From Christiangramia sabulilitoris (lineage in GTDB: Bacteria; Bacteroidota; Bacteroidia; Flavobacteriales; Flavobacteriaceae): a stretch of DNA of 64,000 bases. The stretch lies in the NCBI RefSeq assembly GCF_007050985.1, contig NZ_VHSF01000002.1:434001-498000 (forward strand), given 5' to 3'. Below the pieces are notes generated by a model. The model had not been told where the DNA came from. It did not search any database and saw only the letters and a program-made list of their open reading frames with translations. Below, piece after piece: positions 35,373 through 45,291 of this stretch (the first letter of the stretch is position 1; the number at the start of each line of letters is the position of its first letter). The translations under genes and the position numbers were made by a program.

Positions 35373-36317
35373 CTACATAAGACCCCTTCCGGTTTTATTT
35401 AGCTTATCCTCTGTTTGATATTCCTTAGACAATTTATCCAGCACACCGTTAATGAAAATGCTGCTTTTTGGAGTGCTATATTCTTTGGCAATTTCAAGGT
35501 ATTCGTTAATGGTAACTTTTACCGGAATGCTCGGGAACTTCAAAAATTCACAAATCGCCATTTTAATAAGTACCATATCAACTTCTGCGATCCTGTCCTT
35601 ATCCCAATTTGGAGTTTTCCCCAGCATTTCCTCTGCAAGATCATCATCATTCAGATATGTCTTTCTGAATAATTTGATCGCAAATTCTTTATCCTCCTCG
35701 TTCTTAAAAAGTTGTGTGATCCTTTTTTCTCTCCCGGTAGATTCTTTTAGCTTCTGAAGAAACTTAAGAATAGCGGTATTTACCAAAGGAAGATCATCCA
35801 GCCAGGTAAGCTTTTTATCTTCCAGGTATTCGTAAAGCTTATCGTTTGGAGCGATTATCTCCTTAAATATATGGATGATAAATTTTTTCTCATCATTAAA
35901 ACTGGTTTCCCTGGTCTCCATGTATTCCTGGTACGCCGCACTATTCCTTAATTCATTCCAAATGATCGCAACATATTCATCATCCTGTTTCCAGTGATTA
36001 ATTTTATGTTTTTCCAGGGCTTCCTGGATACTTTCATTTTCATTAAGGATCTGAAAGACCTGATTATCCACAAATTTGCGGTTGGGATCTTTTTCTTCAG
36101 TGGTAGCTAAGTGTTTTTGCTGAGATTTTTCCAGATAGGATTCTGCGTGTTCTCTTAATTCGGTAATAAGACTTATTTGAAGCAGAAACAGATCATACAT
36201 TTCCTGCATACTTTTGAGCAGGAATTTTTCTTCTGTAGCAAGGTTATCATTCTGGCTTTGGCTAAAGGCATAAAGCGACTGCATTACTTTAACCCTGATA
36301 TGTCTTCTTGTCAACAT
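35373..36317 (-). CDS. nusB: Transcription antitermination protein NusB (extended)
   Basis: The product has 314 residues from the ATG at 36317 (MLTRRHIRVKVMQSLYAFSQ); an upstream ATG at 36386 would run through the promoter and hairpin. The C-terminal 130 residues hold the NusB fold (AIKLFRKTYLNDDDLAEEML...AICEFLKFPSIPVKVTINEYLEIAKEYS). The N-terminal 170 residues also contain helices with the RRHIRVK start of NusB, an extended layout common in Bacteroidota. NusB binds NusE/S10 and boxA RNA in rRNA antitermination. It heads the nusB-DUF1573-yajC operon. Confidence 0.9.
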   Translation of the reverse strand: MLTRRHIRVKVMQSLYAFSQSQNDNLATEEKFLLKSMQEMYDLFLLQISLITELREHAESYLEKSQQKHLATTEEKDPNRKFVDNQVFQILNENESIQEALEKHKINHWKQDDEYVAIIWNELRNSAAYQEYMETRETSFNDEKKFIIHIFKEIIAPNDKLYEYLEDKKLTWLDDLPLVNTAILKFLQKLKESTGREKRITQLFKNEEDKEFAIKLFRKTYLNDDDLAEEMLGKTPNWDKDRIAEVDMVLIKMAICEFLKFPSIPVKVTINEYLEIAKEYSTPKSSIFINGVLDKLSKEYQTEDKLNKTGRGLM

Positions 36318-36346
36318 AATTGTAAAAGAACTTTTAGAAATTAGAA

Positions 36347-36373
36347 AGGGCGAAAGCATTCCGCTTTCGCCCT
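36347..36373 (-). terminator. Hairpin after the leucine dehydrogenase gene
   Basis: 11-bp perfect stem AGGGCGAAAGC / GCTTTCGCCCT with a 5-base loop. The T-tract is weak, so this may be a terminator or a structure in the nusB leader. Confidence 0.5.
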
Positions 36374-36374
36374 G

Positions 36375-36382
36375 CAAAAATA
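36375..36382 (-). promoter_or_regulatory. Putative -7 element of the nusB operon
   Basis: TATTTTTG on the minus strand directly before the hairpin. The nusB ATG is 58 bases downstream. Confidence 0.45.
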
Positions 36383-36400
36383 TCAATAAATTAGAACTGA

Positions 36401-37504
36401 CTAATTTAAATTTTGATTTTTTCTGTCCTCAATTCTTTGCTTCGCGATTTGCAGAGCAGCAAAGTGAGTAGTTATATCATCCTTAGCAGCTTTCTCAAGG
36501 ATCCTAAGCGTGGTATTATAAATATTTTCGGTTTTTCGCATGATCTCCTGCCTGTCATAATTTTCAAGCTCAGCGTAAACATTAATGATCCCACCGGCAT
36601 TGATCAGGAAATCTGGAGCATATACGATTCCTTTTTTCTGAAGGAATTCCCCGTGAGAAACCTCATCTGCCAGCTGGTTATTGGCAGCACCGGCGATGAT
36701 ATCTACATTAAGTCTCTGGATCGTATTATCATTTATAGTGGCTCCTAGAGCACAGGGAGCATAAATATCCATATCTGCACCATAGATATCGCTACCTGTA
36801 AAAATATGAGCTCCATATTTTTTACTTACCTCCTGCAGACGCTCCTCGTTGATATCTGTAATAAATACCTCGGCTCCATCTCCCGTTAGATATTCTACCA
36901 GGGTTTCTCCAACATGACCAATTCCCTGTACCAGTACCTTCTTACCTTCAAGATCATCTGTCCCATATTTGAACTTTGCTGAAGCTTTTAGTCCCATAAA
37001 AACACCATAAGCTGTAATAGGAGAAGGATTTCCCGATCCACCTTTAGATTCTGAAATTCCGGTTACAAACGGAGTCACTTCCCTTACCGTATCCATATCT
37101 GCCGTTTCCATTCCTACATCTTCAGCAGTAATATATTTACCCCCTAAAGAATGTACAAATTCACCAAACCTTCTCATGAGTGCCGGAGTCTTATCTTTCT
37201 TAGCATCGCCAATAATCACCGCTTTTCCTCCACCAAGATTTAATCCTGTAATAGCACTTTTGAATGTCATTCCCCTGGAAAGACGCAAAACATCGTTTAC
37301 CGCCTCCCATTCACTGGTATAATTCCACATTCTGGTTCCACCCAAAGCAGGTCCCAAAACAGTATTATGAATACCAATAATTGCCTTTAAACCTGTATCT
37401 TTGTCGTTGCAAAAAACGATTTGCTCGTGCTCGTCAAACGACACCTGCCCGAATACCGGAGCAGACTTTTTTAGTTCTTTTGCATTTAGAACGTCAACTT
37501 GCAT
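36401..37504 (-). CDS. Leucine dehydrogenase (Glu/Leu/Phe/Val dehydrogenase family)
   Basis: The product has 367 residues. It deaminates leucine (and valine or isoleucine) to the 2-oxo acid with NAD+. The substrate domain has GPALGGTRMW and the catalytic lysine in LNLGGGKAVIIGD; TAEDVG and the NAD domain GKKVLVQGIGHVGETL, then APCALGATIND and ANNQLAD, match leucine dehydrogenases better than glutamate dehydrogenases (which are longer). It stands before nusB on the same strand, separated by a hairpin. It links with HMG-CoA lyase for leucine catabolism. Confidence 0.9.
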   Translation of the reverse strand: MQVDVLNAKELKKSAPVFGQVSFDEHEQIVFCNDKDTGLKAIIGIHNTVLGPALGGTRMWNYTSEWEAVNDVLRLSRGMTFKSAITGLNLGGGKAVIIGDAKKDKTPALMRRFGEFVHSLGGKYITAEDVGMETADMDTVREVTPFVTGISESKGGSGNPSPITAYGVFMGLKASAKFKYGTDDLEGKKVLVQGIGHVGETLVEYLTGDGAEVFITDINEERLQEVSKKYGAHIFTGSDIYGADMDIYAPCALGATINDNTIQRLNVDIIAGAANNQLADEVSHGEFLQKKGIVYAPDFLINAGGIINVYAELENYDRQEIMRKTENIYNTTLRILEKAAKDDITTHFAALQIAKQRIEDRKNQNLN

Positions 37505-37637
37505 AATTTGTTGATTTTTAAATTTTTCAGATTTTGAATTTGATCAAAAATCCACTGCGAAAATAATAATATTTTAAAAAGCAGGGATTTAAAACGTGTT
37601 AAATTACATTATCCTCAATAATACCAAATTATCCTGA

Positions 37638-39395
37638 ATGAAAAACCTTCAGCATCTCAATAAGTATTTTTATAAGTATAAGTGGAAACTGCTCATAGGG
37701 CTGGTAATTACCATCGCTGCAAGAATCTTTGCTATCTACTATATTCCATTAATTGGAAAAAGTACCGTAATCATAGAAAAGTATATCAATGGAAAGGTCG
37801 ATGATATTTCTGTGGTAAAAAGTGAACTGGCCTACAATATCATGCTGATCATTGGAACCACCCTCATCGCTGCCTTCCTTACTTTTCTTATGAGACAAAC
37901 GTTTATTGTGGTTTCCAGACATATGGAATATGATCTGAAAAATGAAGTTTTTCAGCATTACCAGGATCTGTCGCTTAATTTCTATAAAAAGAACCGTACC
38001 GGGGATTTAATGAACCGTATAAGTGAGGATGTTTCCAAAGTTAGATTATACCTGGGACCGGCCATTATGTATAGCGTTACTACTTTCACCTCCACCGTAG
38101 TGGTTCTTATTTTTATGATCCAGGCTGCGCCTAAGCTTACACTTTATACGGTCATCCCTTTGCCAATTCTGGCGTTTTCAATATACAAACTAAGTGTGGC
38201 CATCCACCAGCGCAGTACTGTGGTGCAGCAATACCTTTCTAAACTAAATACCTTCACCCAGGAAAGTTTTAGCGGGATCGCGGTTATTAAATCTTATGGT
38301 ATCGAACCACAAACCAATTCCAACTTTACCGATCTTTCCAACGGAAGCCGGGATAAGAATATAGATCTGGTCAAGGTACAGGCTTTCTTTTTCCCACTCA
38401 TGGTTTTATTAATAGGAATAAGCAATATCATTGTTATCTATTTTGGTGGCAGGCAGGTGATCTCGGGTCAGATAGAAAATATTGACGTACTGGTGGAATT
38501 TATTCTCTATGTGAATATGTTAACCTGGCCGGTGGCTTCGATAGGCTGGGTGACTTCTCTGGTTCAGCAGGCTGAAGCTTCCCAGGAAAGGATCAATGAA
38601 TTCCTGAGTGAAAAACCGGAAATTACCAGCCCAAAAGCTGAACCTGATGAAATTAATGGTAGCATAGAATTCAGGAATGTAAGTTTTACTTATGATGACA
38701 CGAATATCACGGCCTTAAAAAACGTTTCATTCAAAGTTAAAAAAGGAGAAACTCTTGCTATAATTGGAAAGACCGGCTCAGGTAAATCTACAATCCTGGA
38801 GCTGATAGGAAGACTTTATGATGTGGATACTGGTGAAATCCTTATTGATGATCGCAGGATCGACCAGCTGAACCTGGAAAGCTTAAGAGAGAGTATTGGA
38901 TACGTACCTCAGGATGCCTTCTTATTTAGCGATAGCATCAGGAATAATATAAAATTTGGTAAAACTGAGGCCTCAGAAGAAGAGATCATTAGGGCTGCCA
39001 AAAATGCCTCGGTCCATAAAAATATAATGGGCTTTAGTAAAGGCTATGATACTGTACTTGGGGAAAGGGGAATTACCCTTTCTGGAGGACAAAAACAACG
39101 TGTTTCTATAGCCAGGGCCATTATTCACGATCCCGAGATCCTGTTATTTGACGATTGCCTTTCTGCGGTTGATACAGAAACCGAAGAGGAAATTCTGAAT
39201 AATCTGTTCGAGATTACGAAAAACAAAACCACCATTATCGTAAGTCACCGTATTTCTTCCGCGAAAAATGCTGACAGAATAATCATTCTTGAAGACGGCG
39301 AAATAGTGCAGGAAGGATCACATGAACAGCTTCTCAATACCAAGGGATATTACAAAGAACTGTATGCAAAACAGCTAAATGAAAAAGAAATGTGA
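37638..39395 (+). CDS. ABC exporter half-transporter (MsbA/LmrA type)
   Basis: The product has 585 residues. Six membrane helices lie in residues 15-305, followed by an ABC ATPase with Walker A IIGKTGSGKST (about 375-385), Q-loop YVPQDAFLF, signature LSGGQKQR, Walker B ILLFDDCLSAVD and the H-loop VSHR. The fused permease-ATPase order is that of homodimeric exporters. The substrate (lipid, peptide or drug) cannot be read. It is a single gene; the PUR-type gene follows after 75 bases. Confidence 0.9.
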   Translation: MKNLQHLNKYFYKYKWKLLIGLVITIAARIFAIYYIPLIGKSTVIIEKYINGKVDDISVVKSELAYNIMLIIGTTLIAAFLTFLMRQTFIVVSRHMEYDLKNEVFQHYQDLSLNFYKKNRTGDLMNRISEDVSKVRLYLGPAIMYSVTTFTSTVVVLIFMIQAAPKLTLYTVIPLPILAFSIYKLSVAIHQRSTVVQQYLSKLNTFTQESFSGIAVIKSYGIEPQTNSNFTDLSNGSRDKNIDLVKVQAFFFPLMVLLIGISNIIVIYFGGRQVISGQIENIDVLVEFILYVNMLTWPVASIGWVTSLVQQAEASQERINEFLSEKPEITSPKAEPDEINGSIEFRNVSFTYDDTNITALKNVSFKVKKGETLAIIGKTGSGKSTILELIGRLYDVDTGEILIDDRRIDQLNLESLRESIGYVPQDAFLFSDSIRNNIKFGKTEASEEEIIRAAKNASVHKNIMGFSKGYDTVLGERGITLSGGQKQRVSIARAIIHDPEILLFDDCLSAVDTETEEEILNNLFEITKNKTTIIVSHRISSAKNADRIIILEDGEIVQEGSHEQLLNTKGYYKELYAKQLNEKEM

Positions 39396-39470
39396 AAATT
39401 TTTTGTTAGATGTTAAAAATTTTTAGATTTTTGGTCTCAACAATAACAAACCATTAAAGAATCTATTTAT

Positions 39471-39854
39471 ATGAGCGACAAGGGAATGATGGAGAAAGAA
39501 GAAATATTCTCTAAAGTTTTAAGAGCGGGAAGAAGAACTTACTTTTTTGATGTAAGGTCTACCCGGGCTGATGATTATTACCTTACTATTACCGAAAGTA
39601 AAAAGTTTACGAATGATGACGGCTCTTTCTACTACAAGAAACACAAAATTTACCTTTATAAAGAGGATTTTGATGGTTTTAGAGAGATCCTTGAAGAGAT
39701 GACAAATTTTATCATCAACGAAAAAGGTGAAGAGGTAATCAGCGAGCGTCATCAAAAAGATTTCAAAAAGGAATATGATGAGGAAGAAACTGAAAGTACT
39801 TCCAAAGCTACTCCTGCGGAGAAATTTACAGATGTAAGTTTCGACGATATATAA
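39471..39854 (+). CDS. PUR-alpha-like nucleic-acid-binding protein
   Basis: The product has 127 residues. MEKEEIFSKVLRAGRRTYFFDVRSTRADDYYLTITESKKF and KHKIYLYKEDFDGFREILEEM (each given here only as landmarks) match the short DUF3276/PUR family of Bacteroidota and spirochaetes, a single-repeat version of the eukaryotic Pur-alpha fold that binds single-stranded DNA and RNA. The tail after residue 95 is acidic and likely disordered. Methionines at 6 and 7 are alternative starts. It is followed by a strong terminator. Confidence 0.85.
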   Translation: MSDKGMMEKEEIFSKVLRAGRRTYFFDVRSTRADDYYLTITESKKFTNDDGSFYYKKHKIYLYKEDFDGFREILEEMTNFIINEKGEEVISERHQKDFKKEYDEEETESTSKATPAEKFTDVSFDDI

Positions 39855-39874
39855 AACATTACAATCTGCAGTTT

Positions 39875-39906
39875 AAAAACCGTCCCCAAAAAGGACGGTT
39901 TTTTTT
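39875..39906 (+). terminator. Intrinsic terminator after the PUR gene
   Basis: Stem AAAACCGTCC / GGACGGTTTT with a 7-base loop and a run of eight T. Confidence 0.88.
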
Positions 39907-39935
39907 ATCTTAGGCTTCTCAAAAAAATCATACGA

Positions 39936-42449
39936 ATGCGAATTATTTTATGCTACCTGTTCTTGCTTTCATTTTCAGTTTTACAGGCCCAGGAAGATGA
40001 TCTATCCCTGGATTACTACCTACCCTCAGACGTAACCTATAACCCGGAAATTCCAAAACCACAGGAAGTGGTTGGCTTTGTCCCGGGAGAATGGCACGTT
40101 AGCCATGATCGCCTGTTAATGTATATGTACAGGTTAGCAGATGCCTCTCCAAGAATCAATATCGAGAACAGAGGCTTTACATATGAAGGCAGACCACTGG
40201 TGCTGCTTACCGTCTCTTCAGAAAAAAACCTTGAGAACATTGAAGAGATTAGAAAACAACATATTTCCCTGGTCACAGAGAAGGCAGATGATCTCGATAT
40301 TGACAATATGCCGGTAGTCCTGAATCAGGGCTTTTCCATTCATGGAAATGAGCCAAGTGGATCTAATGCTGCATTGCTTTATGCCTATTACCTTGCTGCA
40401 GCCCAGGGTGAAAAGATAGACAAGATGCTGGATAAAACCGTGATTTTACTTGATCCTTCTTTTAACCCCGACGGCCTGCAAAGATTTGCCTACTGGGCGA
40501 ACACCAATAAAAGCACAAATATTAATCCAGATCCTCAGGATAGGGAATATAGTGAGATATGGCCAGGAGGAAGGACTAACCATTACTGGTTCGACATGAA
40601 CCGGGACTGGCTGCCGGTGCAGTTACCGGAATCACAGGCACGAATTGCAACATTCCATAACTGGTATCCCAACATTCTAACAGATCATCACGAAATGGGG
40701 TCAAATTCCACTTTTTTCTTTCAACCCGGAATACCTTCCAGGACCCATCCTTTAACCCCGCAGATGAACCAGGACCTTACCAGGGAAATTGGTACCTATC
40801 ATGCAGATGCACTGGATGAAATAGGTTCACTTTATTATACAGAGGAGAACTATGATGATTTTTATTACGGTAAAGGATCTACTTTTCCGGATATCAACGG
40901 TAGTGTAGGTATACTTTTTGAACAGGGCAGTTCGCGTGGTCATGCCCAGGAAACGGAAAATGGCCTGCTTACCTTTCCTTTTACGATAAGAAACCAGTTT
41001 ACAGCTGCTCTTTCCACCCTGGAAGCTTCACAGAAAATGCGTAAGGATCTTTTGAAGTATCAGCGTAATTTCTTTAAGGACGCAAGAAATTCAGCACCTA
41101 AAGGCGCCTATGCTTTTGGAAGTTCCCAGGATCCCGTAAGTGCTTATAAACTGGCAGAAATCCTTAACAGACATAAGATCGAAGTTTATAAACCAAAGGA
41201 TGACTTTAGTTCAAATGGTGAAAATTTTGCACCAGGCTCCTCTTATATTGTGCCAAAGAACCAGAGACAATACAAGTTACTTAAGGCGATGTTCGAGAAG
41301 CGAACAGAGTTTCGGGACAGTCTTTTTTATGATATTTCAGCATGGACCTTTCCCCTGGCCTTTAATCTTGATTTTGCAGAAGATGTTTCCATGAAGCTTG
41401 CCGGGAATAAGATTGAAGATCTGCAAATGCCTTCCCCTGAATTACCGGAAGAAAGTGATTATGCTTACCTGCTGAACTGGAACAACTATATGGCCCCAAA
41501 AGCATTGAATAAGATCCTTGAAAAAGATCTTAGAGCTAAAGTAGCCATGGAACAGTTCACTATAGAGGGCTCTACTTATGGGCATGGTACAATTATGATC
41601 CCGGTCCAGAATCAAAAACTCGATAGAAAAGAACTGCACGAATTTCTAAAAAACGTTTCTAAAGAAACAAGTGTGGAAATTTCTGCCATCCAGACCGGTA
41701 TGACCAGGGGTATTAACCTGGGAAGTAACCAGTTTAGGGGGATCAAACCTCAAAATGTGGCCCTGATCGTGGGTGAATCTATCACGCCTTATGATGCGGG
41801 AGAGATCTGGCATCTATTTGATCAGCGTTATGATATGAAGATCACCAAGCTGGATATTAAAGACCTGCACAATACAGATCTTAGAAAATATACAGACATC
41901 ATTCTGCCCAATTCCGGTAGTGACCTCACCAAGAAGCATATCGCGCAATTAAAGGAATGGACTAAGGATGGAGGAACCATTATTGCATACAGAAGTGCAG
42001 TGAACCTATTAAAAAAGAATGATTTCATCGATTTTAAGATCAGGAAGAACGAGCTAACGGCAGAAAATATAAGCTTTGGAGATCGAAGAGATTTCAGAGG
42101 GGCTCAGGGAATTGGAGGAGCCATATTTGAGGTAGAACTGGATCGTACCCATCCTATTGCCTTTGGATATGATGACGACAAAATAGCCATATTCAGGAAT
42201 ACTACCATTTTTATGGAAGCCGATGAACAAAGTTATAATAACCCTGTAAAATACAGTTCAAAGCCACTTCTAAGCGGGTATATAAGCAAACCGAATCTTG
42301 ACTCTATTGCCAGTACAGTTCCCTTCAAACACAAAAGCCTGGGAAAAGGTGAAGTAATGTTATTTACCGATAACACCAACTTCAGAGCCTTCTGGTATGG
42401 CACGAATAAGCTACTTATGAATGCAATCTTCTTTGGGGATGAAATGTAG
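39936..42449 (+). CDS. Secreted M14-family metallocarboxypeptidase
   Basis: The product has 837 residues with a signal peptide (MRIILCYLFLLSFSVLQAQ). The zinc motif is H136-GNE139 in FSIHGNEPSGSN, with the third ligand in ILTDHHEMGSNSTFF (about residue 251), the M14 pattern. The catalytic domain spans about 45-390. The C-terminal 430 residues include a region (about 600-830) that looks like a class I glutamine-amidotransferase-like flavodoxin fold (VALIVGESITPYDAGEIWHLF). The substrate is unknown; large M14 proteins of this type are common in flavobacteria. It is a single gene between two terminators. Confidence 0.85.
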   Translation: MRIILCYLFLLSFSVLQAQEDDLSLDYYLPSDVTYNPEIPKPQEVVGFVPGEWHVSHDRLLMYMYRLADASPRINIENRGFTYEGRPLVLLTVSSEKNLENIEEIRKQHISLVTEKADDLDIDNMPVVLNQGFSIHGNEPSGSNAALLYAYYLAAAQGEKIDKMLDKTVILLDPSFNPDGLQRFAYWANTNKSTNINPDPQDREYSEIWPGGRTNHYWFDMNRDWLPVQLPESQARIATFHNWYPNILTDHHEMGSNSTFFFQPGIPSRTHPLTPQMNQDLTREIGTYHADALDEIGSLYYTEENYDDFYYGKGSTFPDINGSVGILFEQGSSRGHAQETENGLLTFPFTIRNQFTAALSTLEASQKMRKDLLKYQRNFFKDARNSAPKGAYAFGSSQDPVSAYKLAEILNRHKIEVYKPKDDFSSNGENFAPGSSYIVPKNQRQYKLLKAMFEKRTEFRDSLFYDISAWTFPLAFNLDFAEDVSMKLAGNKIEDLQMPSPELPEESDYAYLLNWNNYMAPKALNKILEKDLRAKVAMEQFTIEGSTYGHGTIMIPVQNQKLDRKELHEFLKNVSKETSVEISAIQTGMTRGINLGSNQFRGIKPQNVALIVGESITPYDAGEIWHLFDQRYDMKITKLDIKDLHNTDLRKYTDIILPNSGSDLTKKHIAQLKEWTKDGGTIIAYRSAVNLLKKNDFIDFKIRKNELTAENISFGDRRDFRGAQGIGGAIFEVELDRTHPIAFGYDDDKIAIFRNTTIFMEADEQSYNNPVKYSSKPLLSGYISKPNLDSIASTVPFKHKSLGKGEVMLFTDNTNFRAFWYGTNKLLMNAIFFGDEM

Positions 42450-42476
42450 TTTGAACTCAAAATGAGAATTAAAAAC

Positions 42477-42509
42477 AGGTCCGGAAATTTATCCGGACTT
42501 TGTTTTTTT
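42477..42509 (+). terminator. Intrinsic terminator after the M14 gene
   Basis: Stem GTCCGGA / TCCGGAC, extended by two weaker pairs, with a 6-base loop and a T-rich tail ending in seven T. Confidence 0.8.
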
Positions 42510-42549
42510 ATATTATCAACGGTCTGATAAATGAAAAGATGCTTTGATC

Positions 42550-42888
42550 TTAGCCTATCAGGGAGCCGTTGGGCATTTTTTGATCTGGTGAAAGCAATAC
42601 CACGTCTTTATTGTCTCCCAGAACTCCCAGCACAAGACATTCACTTTTAAAGCCTGCGATCCTTTTAACCGGGAAATTAACCACGGCTACGATTTGTCTT
42701 CCAGGTAATTCTTCCAGGGTATACCTTCTGGTTATCTGTGCCGAGGATCTTTTCTCTCCTATCTCCTCCCCAAAATCTATCTGAAGTTTATATGCGGGAT
42801 TTCTGGCATCAGGAAATGGTTCAGCAGATTTAATTGTTCCTATTCTCATTTCCACTTTCTCGAAATCTTTCCAATCGATATGACTCAT
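42550..42888 (-). CDS. csaA: tRNA-binding domain protein CsaA
   Basis: The product has 112 residues, the usual CsaA length. It has the OB-fold tRNA-binding pattern: DFEKVEMRIGTIKSAEPF, the KLQIDFG strand, GRQIVAVVNFPVKRIAGFKSE and VLGVLGDNKDVVLLSPD. CsaA has been described as an export-related chaperone and a dimeric tRNA-binding protein. It stands alone, convergent with the M14 gene. Confidence 0.92.
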   Translation of the reverse strand: MSHIDWKDFEKVEMRIGTIKSAEPFPDARNPAYKLQIDFGEEIGEKRSSAQITRRYTLEELPGRQIVAVVNFPVKRIAGFKSECLVLGVLGDNKDVVLLSPDQKMPNGSLIG

Positions 42889-42953
42889 ATTTCAATTTTA
42901 AGATCTTCAAATTAGCCAATATTCAGCATTAATATTTAATTTTAAAGAAAAAC

Positions 42954-43511
42954 ATGTCACTTACCCCCTCCAATCACATAAAAGCAGGAACCAAAGCTCC
43001 AGATTTCAAGCTTATGGATACTATTACAGATCACCTTATCACTCTTGAAGAAGTTAAAGGGGAACGCGGAACCGTGATCATGTTTATTTGTAATCACTGC
43101 CCATTCGTAAAACATGTGAACGAAGAGATCGTTCACATTGCCAATGAATACAGGCAATTGGGGTTTGGCTTTGCCGGCATTATGAGTAATGATGTAAAAA
43201 GTTATCCTCAGGACAGTCCGGAAAAGATGAAAGAACATGCTGCCAAACATCAATATTCCTTTCCATATTTATTTGACGGAACTCAGGAGATCGCGAGGGC
43301 TTACGACGCTGCCTGCACTCCAGATTTCTATCTGTTTGACGCTGATCTTAAACTTATTTATCACGGCCAGCTGGATGACAGCCGGCCTGGAAATGGTATA
43401 CATTCCAATGGCAGGGATCTAAGGGAAGCCATGGATGCGGTTTTAAATAACCGGAAAGTATCTCCTGATCAAAAACCAAGTATAGGCTGTAATATAAAAT
43501 GGAAGGAATGA
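42954..43511 (+). CDS. Thioredoxin-like (AhpC/TSA-redoxin family) protein
   Basis: The product has 185 residues with no signal peptide. The fold begins GTKAPDFKLMDTI and has the active site FICNHCPFVKH with Cys46 and Cys49. PAYLFD-like and TPDFYLFDADLKLIYHGQLDD segments are typical of this cytoplasmic redoxin subfamily. Role: probably a thiol reductase or peroxidase; a partner cannot be identified. A 1-Cys peroxiredoxin gene follows on the same strand after 93 bases, suggesting a shared oxidative-stress role. Confidence 0.85.
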   Translation: MSLTPSNHIKAGTKAPDFKLMDTITDHLITLEEVKGERGTVIMFICNHCPFVKHVNEEIVHIANEYRQLGFGFAGIMSNDVKSYPQDSPEKMKEHAAKHQYSFPYLFDGTQEIARAYDAACTPDFYLFDADLKLIYHGQLDDSRPGNGIHSNGRDLREAMDAVLNNRKVSPDQKPSIGCNIKWKE

Positions 43512-43604
43512 TTTAACTTTTGCTTAGACTCTTTTCAATTATATAATCCTTAAATTCAATCATTGCACCTCCCGGCTTTTTTATAATTCCTAAATTTAAA
43601 AATT

Positions 43605-44249
43605 ATGAGTGATTTAAAGCTTGGAGATAAGGCTCCAGATTTTGATGCGGAAACTTCTGAAGGAAACATCAATTTCTACGATTATCTGGGTGATAGCTGG
43701 GGAATCTTTTTTTCTCATCCCGCAGATTACACACCGGTTTGTACCACAGAATTAGGTACTGTAGCCAATTATAAAGCTGAATTCGAAAAACGGAATGTCA
43801 AGGTGATCGCGCTGAGTGTCGACGGAATGGAATCCCACAGAGGCTGGATAAAGGACATTAACGAAACACAGAACACCACGGTTAATTTTCCGATCATCGC
43901 AGATGAAGACAGGAAAGTTTCAGACCTCTATGGCATGATACATCCAAAAGCGGACGATACTTTAACTGTGCGTTCGGTTTTCGTGATCGCTCCCGATAAA
44001 AGCATTAAAATGACCCTTACCTATCCTGCAAGTACCGGAAGGAATTTTGATGAACTATTAAGAGTTATCGATTCCTTACAGTTAACGGCCTATAATAAGG
44101 TAGCTACTCCGGCGAACTGGAAACATGGCGAAGACGTGGTGATAAGCCCTTCGGTTAGTAATGAAGAAGCAGATAAAATGTTCCCAAAGGGTTATAAAGA
44201 GATTAGACCTTACCTTAGAATGACTCCCGAGCCGGAATTAAAGAAATAA
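43605..44249 (+). CDS. 1-Cys peroxiredoxin (Prx6 family)
   Basis: The product has 214 residues. It reduces peroxides in the cytoplasm. The peroxidatic cysteine is Cys46 in HPADYTPVCTTELG, with the conserved Pro and Thr and a later Arg (TVRSVFVIAP). The long C-terminal extension (TPANWKHGEDVVISPSVSNEEA) marks the Prx6 group rather than AhpC. It follows the redoxin gene and ends at a strong terminator. Confidence 0.92.
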   Translation: MSDLKLGDKAPDFDAETSEGNINFYDYLGDSWGIFFSHPADYTPVCTTELGTVANYKAEFEKRNVKVIALSVDGMESHRGWIKDINETQNTTVNFPIIADEDRKVSDLYGMIHPKADDTLTVRSVFVIAPDKSIKMTLTYPASTGRNFDELLRVIDSLQLTAYNKVATPANWKHGEDVVISPSVSNEEADKMFPKGYKEIRPYLRMTPEPELKK

Positions 44250-44262
44250 TTGTTATAAATAA

Positions 44263-44292
44263 AAAAACGCGCTGATCTCTCAGCGCGTTTTT
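44263..44292. terminator. Bidirectional terminator
   Basis: 13-bp perfect stem AAAAACGCGCTGA / TCAGCGCGTTTTT with loop TCTC, between the peroxiredoxin and the convergent isomerase gene. Confidence 0.9.
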
Positions 44293-44314
44293 CTGTTTGT
44301 GCTTTGTAACTACT

Positions 44315-45247
44315 CTATTTCACATCCATTAGCTCCACGTCAAAAATAAGTACCGCGTTTGGAGGAATTACTCCACCGGCGCCTCTTTCTCCATAGGCTA
44401 AATGAGAAGGGATCACCATCCTCGCTTTATCACCTACCTGCAGTAACTGAATACCTTCATCCCAGCCCGGGATCACATGACCTACTCCTACCGGAAATTC
44501 CAATGGTTTGTTTCGCTTATAAGAAGAATCGAACACCGTACCATCTGCCAACTGACCTTTATAGTGCACAGATACATTCTTCCCTTTTTCAGCCTGCTTT
44601 CCATCACCCTTCTGGATCATCTTATACCTAAGGCCGCTTTCAGTTTTTTCGAAACCTGCTGCCAGCTTATCAAGTTCAGCTTCTGCCTTTTTCTTTTCTT
44701 CAGCTTCTCTTTCTGCTTTCTCAGCATTGAAATCTGCAAATGCCTTTACTGCATCGAAATTTTCAGCTTCACTTCCTTCACGGATGATTTCTACTTTTTC
44801 AAGTTTATCTCCCTGCTGGATCTTATCTACTACTTCCTGCCCCTCGACAACATTTCCAAAAACGGTATGTTTCCCGTCTAACCATGGAGTCTCCACGTGA
44901 GTAATAAAAAACTGGCTTCCATTAGTTCCGGGACCGGCATTGGCCATAGAAAGTTTTCCCGGAGCGTCATGCTTAAGATCAGGATGGATCTCATCATCAA
45001 ATTGATATCCTGGTCCTCCGGCTCCCGTACCCTGTGGATCTCCTCCCTGTACCATAAAATCTGGTATTACCCGGTGAAATTTGAGTCCGTTATAATATGG
45101 CTCCCCTTTTTCCTTAGGGTCATTTTCTATTTTTCCTTCGGCCAGGCCTACAAAGTTACCTACAGTTCCCGGCGTTTTTTCGTATTCCAGCTCTACCAGT
45201 ATCTCTCCTTTGTCGGTATGGAATTTTGCATATAATCCGTCGTTCAT
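44315..45247 (-). CDS. Cyclophilin-FKBP fusion (dual-family immunophilin)
   Basis: The product has 310 residues and no signal peptide, so it is probably cytoplasmic. Residues 1-155 are a complete cyclophilin ([39 protein letters not shown]). A charged helix rich in Glu, Lys and Ala spans about 160-205. Residues about 206-310 are a complete FKBP ([46 protein letters not shown]). Both active sites look intact. Such cyclophilin-first fusions have been described in flavobacteria. It is a single-gene unit followed by a terminator. Confidence 0.92.
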   Translation of the reverse strand: MNDGLYAKFHTDKGEILVELEYEKTPGTVGNFVGLAEGKIENDPKEKGEPYYNGLKFHRVIPDFMVQGGDPQGTGAGGPGYQFDDEIHPDLKHDAPGKLSMANAGPGTNGSQFFITHVETPWLDGKHTVFGNVVEGQEVVDKIQQGDKLEKVEIIREGSEAENFDAVKAFADFNAEKAEREAEEKKKAEAELDKLAAGFEKTESGLRYKMIQKGDGKQAEKGKNVSVHYKGQLADGTVFDSSYKRNKPLEFPVGVGHVIPGWDEGIQLLQVGDKARMVIPSHLAYGERGAGGVIPPNAVLIFDVELMDVK

Positions 45248-45291
45248 TTTTTTAATTTTTAATTGTCCGTAATATATATCATGATAAAATG

